Shown here: piece after piece, positions 33,597 to 43,209 of the stretch | How positions within the stretch are numbered: the stretch's first letter is position 1 | Layout of the letters: the number at the start of each line of letters is the position of its first letter | NCBI GenBank assembly: GCA_947632025.1 | Contig: CANRNN010000006.1 | Location: forward strand, 1-64,000 | Source of the DNA: an uncultured Clostridia bacterium | GTDB taxonomy: Bacteria; Bacillota; Clostridia; Oscillospirales; Ruminococcaceae | DNA: 64,000 nucleotides | Direction of reading: 5' to 3' | The notes under the pieces: generated by a model | Database searches by the model: none | Told to the model about the DNA's origin: nothing | Seen by the model: only the letters and a program-made list of their open reading frames with translations | Program-made: the position numbers and the translations under genes

Positions 33597-34724
33597 ATGT
33601 ACGCTCAGATCGACAAATATATCGACCGTCTGCTGGACGGCTCAAAGCCCGAAGCTCCGCTGTGGAACATCGAAAATATACGTCAGGGAAAGCCCGCACA
33701 CTGGAATTACATCGACGGCTGTATGATAACAGCTCTGCTGTGCGCAAGCGAGATCACCGGCGAAAAGCGCTATGCGGATTTCGCGGAGAATTTCATTGAT
33801 TATTATGTCAATGAGGACGGCACCATACGCGGGTATTCAATGGATAAGTTCAACCTTGACGATGTGAATGAGGGTCGGGTGTTGTTCGACCTCTATAAAT
33901 CTACCGGCAAGGAGAAGTATAAAAAAGCTATCTTTATGCTTCGGGAACAGCTTGAAAAACAACCCCGCACAAATACGGGAAACTTCTGGCATAAGAAGAT
34001 CTATCCGAATCAGATATGGCTTGACGGACTTTATATGGCGCAGGTTTTCTACACAAGATTCCAGAAGGAATTCGGCGGCGGTGATTATTCCGATATTGTC
34101 GCACAGTTTAAGAATGTCCGCAAATATATGTTCGACGAGAATAAGAAGCTGTTCTATCACGGCTGCGACTGCTCAAAAACGGCGTTCTGGGCGGATAAGG
34201 ACACGGGCTGCTCGAAAAATTTCTGGCTGAGAGCTATAGGGTGGTTCTGTGTGTCGCTTGCCGATAATATCGACTATATGGACGACGAGAATTCGCGAAA
34301 CGAGCTTATTGCGATCTTCCGTGAGGCAATTGACGGAATAGCGCAGTACGCTGACCCCGAAACAGGTATGTATTATCAGGTCGTTGACCGCGGAGGAAGC
34401 GAGGGAAATTACCTCGAAACCAGCGGCAGCAGCATGATAGCTTACGCTATGATGAAAGGCGCAAGACTCGGCGTTATAGACAAGAAGTATTCGGAAATGG
34501 GCAAGAAAACGTTCGACGGTATCTGTAACAAGTACCTCAGGATTTCCGAGGACGGCGAGCTGAATTTGGGCGGTATCTGCCTTGTTGCGGGTCTTGGACC
34601 TGAGGACAACAGACGCCGCGACGGCAGCTACGAGTACTACATTTCCGAGCCTGTCGTTGACAATGACGCGAAAGGCGTTGCGCCGTTCGTGCTGTGCTAT
34701 ACAGAAGTAAAGCGTCTGGGTTGA
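33597..34724 (+). CDS. GH105 unsaturated rhamnogalacturonyl/galacturonyl hydrolase (YteR-like)
   Basis: A 375-residue cytoplasmic enzyme with the alpha6/alpha6 barrel of GH88/105. Motifs typical of YteR are WLDGLYMAQVF (catalytic Asp), FWLRAIGWFCVSLAD and ETSGSSMIAYAMMKGARLG. It removes the 4,5-unsaturated uronic acid left by pectate or rhamnogalacturonan lyases, releasing 5-keto-4-deoxyuronate for KduI encoded downstream. AAGGAG precedes the ATG. Confidence 0.9.
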   Translation: MYAQIDKYIDRLLDGSKPEAPLWNIENIRQGKPAHWNYIDGCMITALLCASEITGEKRYADFAENFIDYYVNEDGTIRGYSMDKFNLDDVNEGRVLFDLYKSTGKEKYKKAIFMLREQLEKQPRTNTGNFWHKKIYPNQIWLDGLYMAQVFYTRFQKEFGGGDYSDIVAQFKNVRKYMFDENKKLFYHGCDCSKTAFWADKDTGCSKNFWLRAIGWFCVSLADNIDYMDDENSRNELIAIFREAIDGIAQYADPETGMYYQVVDRGGSEGNYLETSGSSMIAYAMMKGARLGVIDKKYSEMGKKTFDGICNKYLRISEDGELNLGGICLVAGLGPEDNRRRDGSYEYYISEPVVDNDAKGVAPFVLCYTEVKRLG

Positions 34725-34899
34725 TTTGTTGCCGAGAACGGAAGGCGGCTGTTTTGGAGCGAAAAGTAAAAACGGGAGCGCTGTGGTTTCCGGTTTTGCG
34801 GGAGTTTCGGTCACGGCTGTCGGACAAAAGGATTTTCGGCTTGAAAAAACTGCATAATAATGCTGTATATGTTGAGCTTATTCAACAAAAAGGAACACT
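34725..34899. other. Largest gap inside the pectin operon
   Basis: 175 bases without a supported gene, terminator or clear promoter. Transcription probably reads through. Confidence 0.4.
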
Positions 34900-36306
34900 A
34901 TGAAAAACATTAAAATCGCGTACATAGGCGGAGGCTCTAAGGCGTGGGCAAGGGTCTTTATGACTGATCTTGCGCTTGCGGAGGGGCTTTGCGGAGAAAT
35001 CGCGCTTTACGATATCGACGTTCCGGCAGCGGAGCGCAACAGGAAGATCGGCGCGAGAATAAACGAATCTCCCGAAACGATATCAAAGTGGGATTACAAG
35101 GTATATGAGAATATAGGCGACGCTCTGGACGGAGCGGATTTCGTGGCTTGCTCGATACTGCCGGGTACGTTCGATGAAATGCAGAGCGACGTACATCTTC
35201 CCGAAAGATACGGTATCTTCCAGTCTGTCGGCGATACGGTGGGTCCGGGCGGAGTTTTAAGAGCAATGCGGACGGTGCCTATATACGAGGGTTTTGCGAA
35301 CGCTATCCGTGAGCATTGCCCCGACGCGTGGGTCATTAACCTCACGAATCCTATGACCGCCTGTACGAAAACGCTTCACGATGTTTTCCCCGAAATAAAA
35401 GCGTTCGGCTGCTGTCACGAGGTGTTCCACGCGCAGGAGTTCCTTTGCTGCGCGGCAGAGGAAATTCTCGGCGTAAAGCGTCCCACAAGACACGATATAC
35501 AGATCGACGCCTGCGGCATAAACCATTTCACATGGATAACAGAGGCAAATTTCAACGGGACGGATATGCTGAAGCTGCTTCCCGATTTTATTGACAGATT
35601 CTACGAAAAAGGCTATTGCGAACAGGTCGGATTCAAACCGCAGGATTTTCGCGGTGAAAATCCGTTCCTATACGGAAACAAGGTCAAGATGGACCTGTTT
35701 AGGCGGTTCGGAGTTCTTGCAGCAGCGGGCGACCGGCATCTTGTCGAGTTTATGAACAAGAGCTGGTATATAAAGGACAAAGACGACGCGGAGAGTTGGC
35801 TGTATCACCTCACTTCCGTGGATTATCGCAAGAAAGACCGCGAGGAGAAAATCGCTCAGTCGGATCGTATCGCGGCGGGCGAGGAGAAGATTCCCGTTAA
35901 AAAAAGCGACGAGGAAGTCGTCGAGCTTATGAAGGCGATCCTCGGAATGATACCTGCTCACGTTTCCAATGCCAATGTGCCTAACGTCGGACAGATGCCC
36001 GATATGCCGTTGGGGTCAATAGTTGAAACCAACTGCGTATTCTCGCGGGATTCGGTGAAGCCGATAGCCGCAAAGCCGCTTCCGAAAACAGTAAACGCAC
36101 TGGTTCTCCGAAACGCGCTGAACATAGAGAACACATATTACGGCATAAAGCACAGGAATTTCAAAGAGATATTCGAGGCGTTCGCGAATCAGCCGCTCTG
36201 TTCGGAGCTGTCAATTTCGCAGGCGAAAGAGCTTTTCACCGATATGGTGAACGCAACTTCGGAATATCTGAAAGACTATTTCCCGCTTAAGGAGCTTAAA
36301 CTGTGA
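34900..36306 (+). CDS. lplD: GH4 alpha-galacturonidase (LplD-like)
   Basis: A 468-residue NAD- and metal-dependent family 4 glycosidase. The NAD-binding fold begins YIGGGSKAWARVFMTDL; metal and substrate motifs are NLTNPMTACTK, GCCHEVF and GINHFTWI. In Bacillus the LplD enzyme splits galacturonic acid from small oligogalacturonides or from GalA-Rha. Its product, galacturonate, feeds UxaC here. The stop overlaps the GTG start of the AEC transporter. Confidence 0.88.
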   Translation: MKNIKIAYIGGGSKAWARVFMTDLALAEGLCGEIALYDIDVPAAERNRKIGARINESPETISKWDYKVYENIGDALDGADFVACSILPGTFDEMQSDVHLPERYGIFQSVGDTVGPGGVLRAMRTVPIYEGFANAIREHCPDAWVINLTNPMTACTKTLHDVFPEIKAFGCCHEVFHAQEFLCCAAEEILGVKRPTRHDIQIDACGINHFTWITEANFNGTDMLKLLPDFIDRFYEKGYCEQVGFKPQDFRGENPFLYGNKVKMDLFRRFGVLAAAGDRHLVEFMNKSWYIKDKDDAESWLYHLTSVDYRKKDREEKIAQSDRIAAGEEKIPVKKSDEEVVELMKAILGMIPAHVSNANVPNVGQMPDMPLGSIVETNCVFSRDSVKPIAAKPLPKTVNALVLRNALNIENTYYGIKHRNFKEIFEAFANQPLCSELSISQAKELFTDMVNATSEYLKDYFPLKELKL

Positions 36307-37298
36307 CAGACGCGCTTTTGTTTTCCGCAAACGCTGTTTTGCCGATCGTACTTCTGATAGTTCTGGGATATGTGCTTAAACGCATAAAGCTGCTTACTCC
36401 GGCGTTCCTTGAAGTGGGAAACAAGCTAACGTTCAGGGTGCTGCTGCCGGTAATGCTTTTCTGCAATGTGTATGCTATCGAAAGCTTCAGCGATATAAAT
36501 GCAGGCTTTATCCTATACGGCATAGGCGCGGTGTTGGTGATATTTTTTCTGGCTATCGGGATATGCTGCTTGTTTACGAAAGATCCCGCAAAGCGGGGAG
36601 CGCTTATTCAAGGCGTGTTCCGCTCGAATTACGCAATAATCGGGATCCCGCTTGCAACGTCGCTTTTCGGCGACGCGGGCGCGGCTGCAGCGGGAGTTAT
36701 GTCGGCGTTCTGCGTTCCGACGTTTAATATTCTGGGAGTTATCGCGCTGTCGATCTTCAACGGCGGAGAGCGGAAAAAAGTAAATGTCGGAAAGATACTT
36801 CTCGGCATATGCAAAAATCCGCTTATAATAGGTACGGTCGCCGGTCTGGCGGTACTCGGCATACGCACGGGCTTTGAGGCAGCGGGTATTTCGTTCAGGC
36901 TCTCGGATATTGAATTCCTTTATAAATCGCTTCAGAACGTGAAGTCCGTCTGCACACCGTTTGCACTGATAGTGCTGGGCGGAAAGTTCGAGTTCTCGGC
37001 GGTTTCGCGGCTTTGGAAAGAAATCGTTTTCGGTACGGCGATACGCACCGTGGCAGTGCCGGTCATGGGTCTTGGAGCAGCGTATCTTTTAAGGAATGCG
37101 CTTTCACTCGGCGGCGAGCATTTCGCGGTATATGTCGGAGTATTCGCAACGCCCGTGGCGGTCGCAAGCGCCATTATGGCAAAGGAAATGGGCGCGGACG
37201 ACGAGCTTGCAGGACAGCTTGTGGTATGGACGAGTCTTGTGAGCGCCGTGACGATATTTATTTACTCAACAGTCCTGAGAGCGGTCGGCATCTTTTAG
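36303..37298 (+). CDS. AEC-family transporter (auxin efflux carrier-like)
   Basis: A 331-residue membrane protein with about ten segments in two inverted halves, the family's fold (NAVLPIVLLIVLGYVLKRI at the start; FAVYVGVFATPVAVASAIMAKEMG near the end). Family members export or import organic acids such as malate or malonate. It starts with GTG overlapping the previous stop, so it is tightly tied to the galacturonidase gene. A role in uronate or organic-acid movement is inferred. Confidence 0.85.
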   Translation: MTDALLFSANAVLPIVLLIVLGYVLKRIKLLTPAFLEVGNKLTFRVLLPVMLFCNVYAIESFSDINAGFILYGIGAVLVIFFLAIGICCLFTKDPAKRGALIQGVFRSNYAIIGIPLATSLFGDAGAAAAGVMSAFCVPTFNILGVIALSIFNGGERKKVNVGKILLGICKNPLIIGTVAGLAVLGIRTGFEAAGISFRLSDIEFLYKSLQNVKSVCTPFALIVLGGKFEFSAVSRLWKEIVFGTAIRTVAVPVMGLGAAYLLRNALSLGGEHFAVYVGVFATPVAVASAIMAKEMGADDELAGQLVVWTSLVSAVTIFIYSTVLRAVGIF

Positions 37299-37395
37299 AA
37301 GAGTTCAGCCGGAAACGGACGATAGTTCAACAAGATTTTTTTGGTCGGAGAATTCCGTACCATAAAATAAATTTATTTAGCGGAGGAAAAAAATC

Positions 37396-38169
37396 ATGAG
37401 TATTTTAGACAAATTCAGCTTAACAGGAAAAGTCGCTATCGTAACAGGAAGCGATACAGGTCTGGGACAGGGCTTCTCGAAGGCGTTCGTTGAGGCGGGC
37501 GCAAAGGTTCTCGGTGTATCCAATATGCCGAGTACAGCTACACAGGAGATGCTCGGCGCGGATAAATTCCAGTTCATTCAGGCTGACCTCTCTACTCTCG
37601 ACCCTATCGACACTGTTATCAATACCTGTCTTGAAAAGTTCGGACGTATTGATATTCTCGTAAACAATGCGGGCGTTATCAAGCGCGAGGACACTATCGA
37701 CTTCTCGGTTGCAAGCTGGGATCTGGTAATGAACGTAAACTGCCGTACACTGTTCTTCCTGTCGCAGGCAGTAGCTAAACAGTTTATGAAGCAGGAAGCC
37801 GTTGAGGGCAAAAGCCGCGGCAAGATAATCTCCGTAGCGTCCATGCTGTCTTATCAGGGCGGTATACGCGTTCCTTCTTACACAGCGTCGAAGTCCGCTG
37901 TTAAGGGAATCACAATGACTATGGCAAACGAGTGGGCTAAGGACGGCATTAACGTAAACGCTATAGCTCCCGGATATATGGCTACCAACAATACAAAGGC
38001 TCTGCGTGCAGACGCTGACAGAAGCGAAGCTATTCTCGACCGTATCCCCGCAGGCAGATGGGGTACACCCGATGACATTATGGGTACGGCTGTATTCCTC
38101 GCGTCCGAGGCAAGCAACTATGTAAACGGCTTCACCATCGCTGTTGACGGCGGCTGGCTCGGCAGATAA
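37396..38169 (+). CDS. kduD: 2-deoxy-D-gluconate 3-dehydrogenase (KduD)
   Basis: A 257-residue short-chain dehydrogenase. Cofactor motif TGSDTGLGQGF, NNAG at about 91, catalytic Ser/Tyr/Lys in SMLSYQGGIRVPSYTASKSAVKG. The C-terminal SNYVNGFTIAVDGGWLGR matches KduD. It reduces 2,5-diketo-3-deoxygluconate to KDG, the step after KduI. GGAGG precedes the ATG. Confidence 0.9.
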   Translation: MSILDKFSLTGKVAIVTGSDTGLGQGFSKAFVEAGAKVLGVSNMPSTATQEMLGADKFQFIQADLSTLDPIDTVINTCLEKFGRIDILVNNAGVIKREDTIDFSVASWDLVMNVNCRTLFFLSQAVAKQFMKQEAVEGKSRGKIISVASMLSYQGGIRVPSYTASKSAVKGITMTMANEWAKDGINVNAIAPGYMATNNTKALRADADRSEAILDRIPAGRWGTPDDIMGTAVFLASEASNYVNGFTIAVDGGWLGR

Positions 38170-38273
38170 CAGTCGTTTCGGCTTGCTAAAAGTACCGATT
38201 TTTGCAAAAAAAGCCTGTTTGTACTGAACGTCACAATTGTGGCGAAAAATAAACAATTTGGAGGAAATTTGAA

Positions 38274-39245
38274 ATGGCTATTGATATGAAAGCTTTTCAG
38301 GACCAACTTGAGTTCACGGGTATAATCCCTGTTATCAAGCTGGAAGATACATCCAAGGCTGTCGACCTTGCCAAGGCGCTCCGCGCGGGCGGCATCAACG
38401 CGGCGGAAGTAACGTTCCGTGCGGCGGGTGCGGATAAGGTCATCTCCGATATGACCAAGGCGTTCCCCGATATGCTCGTGGGCGCGGGTACTGTAACCAC
38501 AATAGAGCAGTGCGACGCTGCTATCGCGGCAGGCGCGAAGTTCTGCGTAGCCCCCGGTCTTAACGCTAAGGTCGTTAAGCACTGCCTTGACAAGGGCGTT
38601 CCGTTCGCTCCCGGTGTTGCGAACAGTTCACAGATCGAAGAGGCTATGGAGCTGGGTCTGGACTTCGTTAAGTTCTTCCCCGCAGAGCAGGCGGGCGGTC
38701 TGGCTTACATCAAGTCCATTTCCGCACCGTATTCCAATATGAAGTTTATGCCGACAGGCGGCGTTAACGAGAAGAACCTCAACACCTACCTCGGATTTAA
38801 GAAGATCATCTGCTGCGGCGGCTCGTGGATCGTTCCCGGAGATCTCGTTAAGGCGGGCGACTGGGACGGCATTACGGCTCTCTGCCGCACCGCTGTAAAC
38901 AAGATGCTCGACTTCCAGATCGTTCACGTTGGTATCAACTGCGCGAACGAGGATGAGGCTAAGGACACCACCGCGAAGTTTGCGAAGATGTTTGGCTGGG
39001 AGCAGAAGGTAGGCAACAGCAGCGTATTTGCGGGTACTGCCATAGAGTGCATGAAGAGCCCGTTCAAGGGAAAGAACGGTCATATCGCGGTCGCTACGAA
39101 CAGTCTGCGCAGAGCCGTTTACCAGCTCAACGCTATGGGCATTGAAACCGAGAAGAAGGCTGTCGAGATCGACGCGGATACTAAGGCAGTTTATCTCAAG
39201 GATGAGTTCAGCGGATTTGCTGTTCATCTCGTTGAGAGAAAGTAA
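38274..39245 (+). CDS. eda: KDPG aldolase fused to a C-terminal VOC domain
   Basis: A 323-residue protein. Residues 1-215 are a complete class I KDPG/KHG aldolase: IIPVIKLED, AEVTFRAAGADK (catalytic Glu), VGAGTVTT, VKFFPAEQ (Schiff-base Lys) and PTGGVN. The last 105 residues (FQIVHVGINCANEDEAKDT onward, ending FSGFAVHLVER) form a VOC/glyoxalase-like unit, absent from the usual 205-215 residue Eda. The aldolase splits KDPG to pyruvate and glyceraldehyde-3-phosphate. The extra domain may be regulatory or a lyase-type metal site; its function is unknown. TTGGAGG precedes the start. Confidence 0.88.
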   Translation: MAIDMKAFQDQLEFTGIIPVIKLEDTSKAVDLAKALRAGGINAAEVTFRAAGADKVISDMTKAFPDMLVGAGTVTTIEQCDAAIAAGAKFCVAPGLNAKVVKHCLDKGVPFAPGVANSSQIEEAMELGLDFVKFFPAEQAGGLAYIKSISAPYSNMKFMPTGGVNEKNLNTYLGFKKIICCGGSWIVPGDLVKAGDWDGITALCRTAVNKMLDFQIVHVGINCANEDEAKDTTAKFAKMFGWEQKVGNSSVFAGTAIECMKSPFKGKNGHIAVATNSLRRAVYQLNAMGIETEKKAVEIDADTKAVYLKDEFSGFAVHLVERK

Positions 39246-39317
39246 TCGGGACTGACCCCGCAGGACGGGTCTAACAAACGGATATACGACATTAAAATTT
39301 TAAGGAGATTGATTGAC

Positions 39318-40349
39318 ATGGCTAAGGTTATCACAATGGGCGAGATCATGCTTCGCCTTTCCACTCCCAACAGCGAGAAGTTCATTCAGGCTGACGAGTT
39401 CGACATCAACTACGGCGGCGGTGAGGCAAACGTTGCGGTTTCTCTCGCAAATTACGGTCATGACGCGGAATTCGTTACCGCAGTCCCCGATAACGAGATA
39501 GGCGAGTGCGCTGTAGCGGCACTGCGCAAGTATGGTGTTGAAACAAAGCATATCGCAAAGTGCGGCGAGCGTCTGGGTATCTACTTCCTTGAGAGCGGCT
39601 GTTCTATGAGGCCTTCCAAGGTCGTTTACGACAGAGCGCATTCCTCAATTTCCACCGCAACCGCAAAGGACTTCAACTTTGACGAAATATTCAAGGGCGC
39701 TGACTGGTTCCATTTTACGGGAATCACTCCGGCGGTTTCCGATGAGGCTGCTGTACTTACCGAAGAGGCTCTCAAGGCTGCTAAGAAGCACGGCGTAAAG
39801 GTTTCCGTTGACCTCAACTTCCGCAAGAAGCTCTGGTCCTCCGAGAAGGCTCAGAAGGTCATGAAGAATCTTATGCAGTACGTTGATGTATGTATCGGAA
39901 ATGAGGAGGACGCTGAACTCGTTCTCGGATACAAGCCCGCAAACACCAACGTTACCTCCGGTAAGCTCAATCTCGACGGATACAAGTCCATTTTCGAGCA
40001 GATGGTAAAGGACTACAACTTCGAGTACTGCATCTCTTCGCTTCGCGTATCGCACTCCGCATCTGACAATGGCTGGTCTGCGTGCATCTACAGCAGAGAT
40101 TCAAAGGAGTTTTATCACTCCAAGGAGTACTCCATTCACCCGATCGTTGACCGTGTAGGCGGCGGTGACAGCTTCGCGGGCGGAGTTATCTGCGGTCTTG
40201 TTGACGGCAAGGACTTCAAGTCGGCGCTTGAATTCGGCGTTGCGGCTTCCGCTCTGAAGCACACAATCCCCGGCGACTTCAACCTCGTATCCCGCAAGGA
40301 AGTAGAAACTCTCGCGGGCGGCGACGCTTCGGGACGCGTTCAGAGATAA
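39318..40349 (+). CDS. kdgK: 2-dehydro-3-deoxygluconokinase (PfkB family)
   Basis: A 343-residue sugar kinase. The N-terminal sugar-binding part has YGGGEANVAVSLANYG; the C-terminal PfkB signature GGGDSFAGGVICGL contains the catalytic Asp. VDLNFRKKLW fits KDG kinases. It phosphorylates KDG to KDPG for the aldolase encoded just upstream. ATG 39318 follows AAGGAGA; a TTG nine bases earlier has no spacing for it. The next gene starts three bases after the stop. Confidence 0.9.
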   Translation: MAKVITMGEIMLRLSTPNSEKFIQADEFDINYGGGEANVAVSLANYGHDAEFVTAVPDNEIGECAVAALRKYGVETKHIAKCGERLGIYFLESGCSMRPSKVVYDRAHSSISTATAKDFNFDEIFKGADWFHFTGITPAVSDEAAVLTEEALKAAKKHGVKVSVDLNFRKKLWSSEKAQKVMKNLMQYVDVCIGNEEDAELVLGYKPANTNVTSGKLNLDGYKSIFEQMVKDYNFEYCISSLRVSHSASDNGWSACIYSRDSKEFYHSKEYSIHPIVDRVGGGDSFAGGVICGLVDGKDFKSALEFGVAASALKHTIPGDFNLVSRKEVETLAGGDASGRVQR

Positions 40350-40352
40350 TAA

Positions 40353-41186
40353 ATGAAACTTTTTATCCGTGCCCACGACTTAGGTGTCAAGGGCGAAAAG
40401 AATATCACCGCACGGCTTGACGAGCTTGGGCTTTGCGGTGTGCAGCTCGTAGCGTATAAATGTCTGGACGACGTGTCCTACGTCCCCGGCTCGATCACTT
40501 CCGACCGAGCCGAGGCGTTACGCCGCGAATTCGAGAGAGCAGGCAAGACAGTGCCGCTTATCGGAGCGTATTTCAATCCCGTTCACCCGAATGAGGAGAA
40601 AATAAAAAACGGCGTTGCGGTATTCAAGGATTACCTCAAACACTGCCACGAGCTGGGCTGTGATATCGTCGGGAGCGAAACAGGCTCCTATAACGGCGAT
40701 AAGTGGACTTACCACCCCGAAAATCGTACCGATGAAGCCGTAAGGCGGGTAATAAGCACCTTTTCGGAGCTGTGCGACTACGCCAAGGACAACGGCGCTT
40801 ACGTCGGCATGGAGGGGGCGTTCGGACACGTCTGCTGGGAGGTAAAGCGGCTGGAATACGCCGTAAAGTCGATCGGCAGAGATAACATCAAGATCATCTT
40901 CGACCTTTACAATTATCTTGACGGGTCGAATGTTGACAAAATGTATGATATCCTAAACGAGGGGCTTCAGACTTTCGGCGACAGGATATGTGTATTCCAC
41001 ATCAAGGACTGCACGATAGAGCCGGACGGCTCGCTTAAACAGTGCGGCGTGGGAAAAGGCATTTTCGATTACTCCAGAATACTCGGAGAAATCAAAAAAG
41101 TCTGCCCGAACGCCAACCTTGTATTCGAGGGTACGACCGGCGACGATATACCGTTTGCCGTTCAGCACCTCAAAGAACGTATGTAA
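40353..41186 (+). CDS. Sugar phosphate isomerase/epimerase (TIM barrel)
   Basis: A 277-residue AP-endonuclease-2-like TIM barrel with the usual metal ligands placed in GSETGS, GMEGAFGHV, FDLYNYLD and FHIKD, and the final FEGTTGDD glutamate. Such proteins isomerise or epimerise sugars or uronates. Its place between kdgK and kduI suggests a reaction on a uronate or keto-uronate intermediate, which cannot be specified from sequence. Confidence 0.82.
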   Translation: MKLFIRAHDLGVKGEKNITARLDELGLCGVQLVAYKCLDDVSYVPGSITSDRAEALRREFERAGKTVPLIGAYFNPVHPNEEKIKNGVAVFKDYLKHCHELGCDIVGSETGSYNGDKWTYHPENRTDEAVRRVISTFSELCDYAKDNGAYVGMEGAFGHVCWEVKRLEYAVKSIGRDNIKIIFDLYNYLDGSNVDKMYDILNEGLQTFGDRICVFHIKDCTIEPDGSLKQCGVGKGIFDYSRILGEIKKVCPNANLVFEGTTGDDIPFAVQHLKERM

Positions 41187-41198
41187 CAGGAGAAAACA

Positions 41199-42035
41199 AT
41201 GACCTTAGACACCAGATACAGCAATCACCCCGACGATTCGAAGCATTACGATACCGAAACGCTTCGTGAAAAATACCTCATTGAGAAGGTTTTCGTCGAG
41301 GACGACATCGCGCTTACCTACTCGCATCAGGACAGAATGATAGCGGGCGGCGCAATGCCTGTAAACAAAGAGCTTTCTTTGGGAAGCATGAAAGAGCTTG
41401 GAACGGAATATTTCCTTGAAAGACGCGAAATGGGCGTTATCAATGTCGGCGGCAAGGGAACAATAGTTCTCGACGGCAAGGAGTACGCTCTCGGCTTCAA
41501 GGACGGGATCTATATCGGAATGGGCACAAAGGACATAGTGTTCAAGTCCGATGACAAGTCAAATCCCGCGAAGTTCTACATCAATTCCTGCCCCGCGCAC
41601 AAGACCTATCCTACCGTGTACATCACGAAAGATATGGCGGTACATCGCCCGCTCGGCACTCAGGAAAATATGAACAAGCGCGTTGTAAATCAGTATGTGA
41701 ATCCCGCCGTTTGCGAAAGCTGCCAGCTCGCTATGGGTATGACGGAGCTTGCAGTCGGCAACAGCTGGAACACAATGCCGTCGCATACTCACGAGAGAAG
41801 AATGGAAGTTTACTTCTACTTCGAGCTTGAGGGCGACAATGTGGTATTCCATATGATGGGACAGCCCAAGGAAACACGCCATATAGTAATGCACAACGAG
41901 CAGGCGGTCATTTCGCCGAGCTGGTCCATACACAGCGGCGTCGCGACAAGCAACTACACCTTCATCTGGGGTATGTGCGGCGAGAACCAGACCTACGACG
42001 ATATGGACAACATCAACAATAAAGACCTCAGGTAA
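41199..42035 (+). CDS. kduI: 5-dehydro-4-deoxy-D-glucuronate isomerase (KduI)
   Basis: A 278-residue cupin-fold isomerase of the normal KduI length. The zinc site shows as [17 protein letters not shown] (two His and a Glu) with a fourth ligand in [17 protein letters not shown]. It converts the 5-keto-4-deoxyuronate released by GH105 into 2,5-diketo-3-deoxygluconate for KduD. CAGGAGAAA precedes the ATG. Confidence 0.93.
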   Translation: MTLDTRYSNHPDDSKHYDTETLREKYLIEKVFVEDDIALTYSHQDRMIAGGAMPVNKELSLGSMKELGTEYFLERREMGVINVGGKGTIVLDGKEYALGFKDGIYIGMGTKDIVFKSDDKSNPAKFYINSCPAHKTYPTVYITKDMAVHRPLGTQENMNKRVVNQYVNPAVCESCQLAMGMTELAVGNSWNTMPSHTHERRMEVYFYFELEGDNVVFHMMGQPKETRHIVMHNEQAVISPSWSIHSGVATSNYTFIWGMCGENQTYDDMDNINNKDLR

Positions 42036-42102
42036 TCGGCTTCCGGTTACGGAATAAAGGGCGAAGCCCAAAAAATCCATTTTGAAAAGTGAGAGTACCG
42101 TT

Positions 42103-43209
42103 ATGGCTTATTTAACTTTAAGAGGAATCAACAAGATTTACCCGAATGGCTTCCATGCCGTTCACGATTTCAACCTCGAAATCGAAAAGGGTGAGTTTAT
42201 CGTATTTGTCGGCTCTTCGGGATGCGGCAAATCCACGACTCTGCGTATGATCGCAGGTCTTGAGAACATCAGTAAAGGCGAATTTTTAATCGACGGAGTC
42301 AGAGCAAACGAGAAGGGACCTCGTGAGCGCGGTGTCGCTATGGTATTCCAGAGCTACGCGCTTTATCCGCACATGACGGTTTACGACAACCTTGCGTTCG
42401 GACTTATGCTCCAAGGTGTTGACGAGGACGTTATCGAGCAGAAGGTACTTGCTACCGCGAAGATACTCGGACTTACGGATTACCTTGACAGACTTCCGAG
42501 AGCGCTCTCCGGCGGACAAAGACAGCGTGTGGCAGTAGGACGCGCTATCATTCGTAAGGTTGACATTTTCCTTATGGATGAGCCGCTTTCCAACCTCGAC
42601 GCGAAGCAGAGAGTTACGATGCGTTCCGAAATAACCCAGATCCACCGTGAAACGGGCGCTACGACCATCTATGTAACGCACGACCAGACCGAGGCTATGA
42701 CCATGGCGGACAGGATCGTCGTTATGAAGGACGGTTATATTCAGCAGGTAGGAACACCGTATGACCTGTACTTCAACCCGACAAATATGTTCGTCGCAGG
42801 ATTTATAGGCGAGCCTCCGATGAACTTTATCGAAGGGTATGTCAAGGACGGAAAGCTGAATATTTCCGATAATATCATCGACCTTATCGCTATAGCGGAT
42901 AAGGAAGTCGTTGATAAGTACGAGCGCGAGGAAGTGGTATTCGGATTCAGACCGGAGGCTATCAAGCTCGTAGGTAAGGACGATATACGCAAGGCGTTCA
43001 AGATCTCTTGTACCGTTGAGCTTACAGAGCTTCTCGGCGATAATACCAACGTTTACGTTGATATTCACGGTATCAAGACTATCCTTAAGGTAGACCCGCA
43101 TGATTCGCCCGCTATTGACTCGAAGCTGGAGTTTGCTATCCCGTTCGAGAGCATTTATTTGTTCGACAAAGAAACCGAGAAGCGCATAAAGCTCAGAGCA
43201 AATGGCTGA
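42103..43209 (+). CDS. Sugar ABC transporter ATP-binding protein (MsmK/UgpC type), second copy
   Basis: A 368-residue CUT1 ATPase with Walker A GSSGCGKST, signature LSGGQRQRVAVGR, Walker B IFLMDEPLSNLD, switch THDQTEAM and a MalK-like C-terminal domain (EVVFGFRPEAIKL). It is closer in the C-terminal region to ordinary MsmK than is the first ATPase. ATG 42103 is chosen because homologous ATPases begin MAYLTLRGINKIY; a TTG seven codons upstream is the alternative. It overlaps the MATE gene by eight bases. Confidence 0.9.
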   Translation: MAYLTLRGINKIYPNGFHAVHDFNLEIEKGEFIVFVGSSGCGKSTTLRMIAGLENISKGEFLIDGVRANEKGPRERGVAMVFQSYALYPHMTVYDNLAFGLMLQGVDEDVIEQKVLATAKILGLTDYLDRLPRALSGGQRQRVAVGRAIIRKVDIFLMDEPLSNLDAKQRVTMRSEITQIHRETGATTIYVTHDQTEAMTMADRIVVMKDGYIQQVGTPYDLYFNPTNMFVAGFIGEPPMNFIEGYVKDGKLNISDNIIDLIAIADKEVVDKYEREEVVFGFRPEAIKLVGKDDIRKAFKISCTVELTELLGDNTNVYVDIHGIKTILKVDPHDSPAIDSKLEFAIPFESIYLFDKETEKRIKLRANG

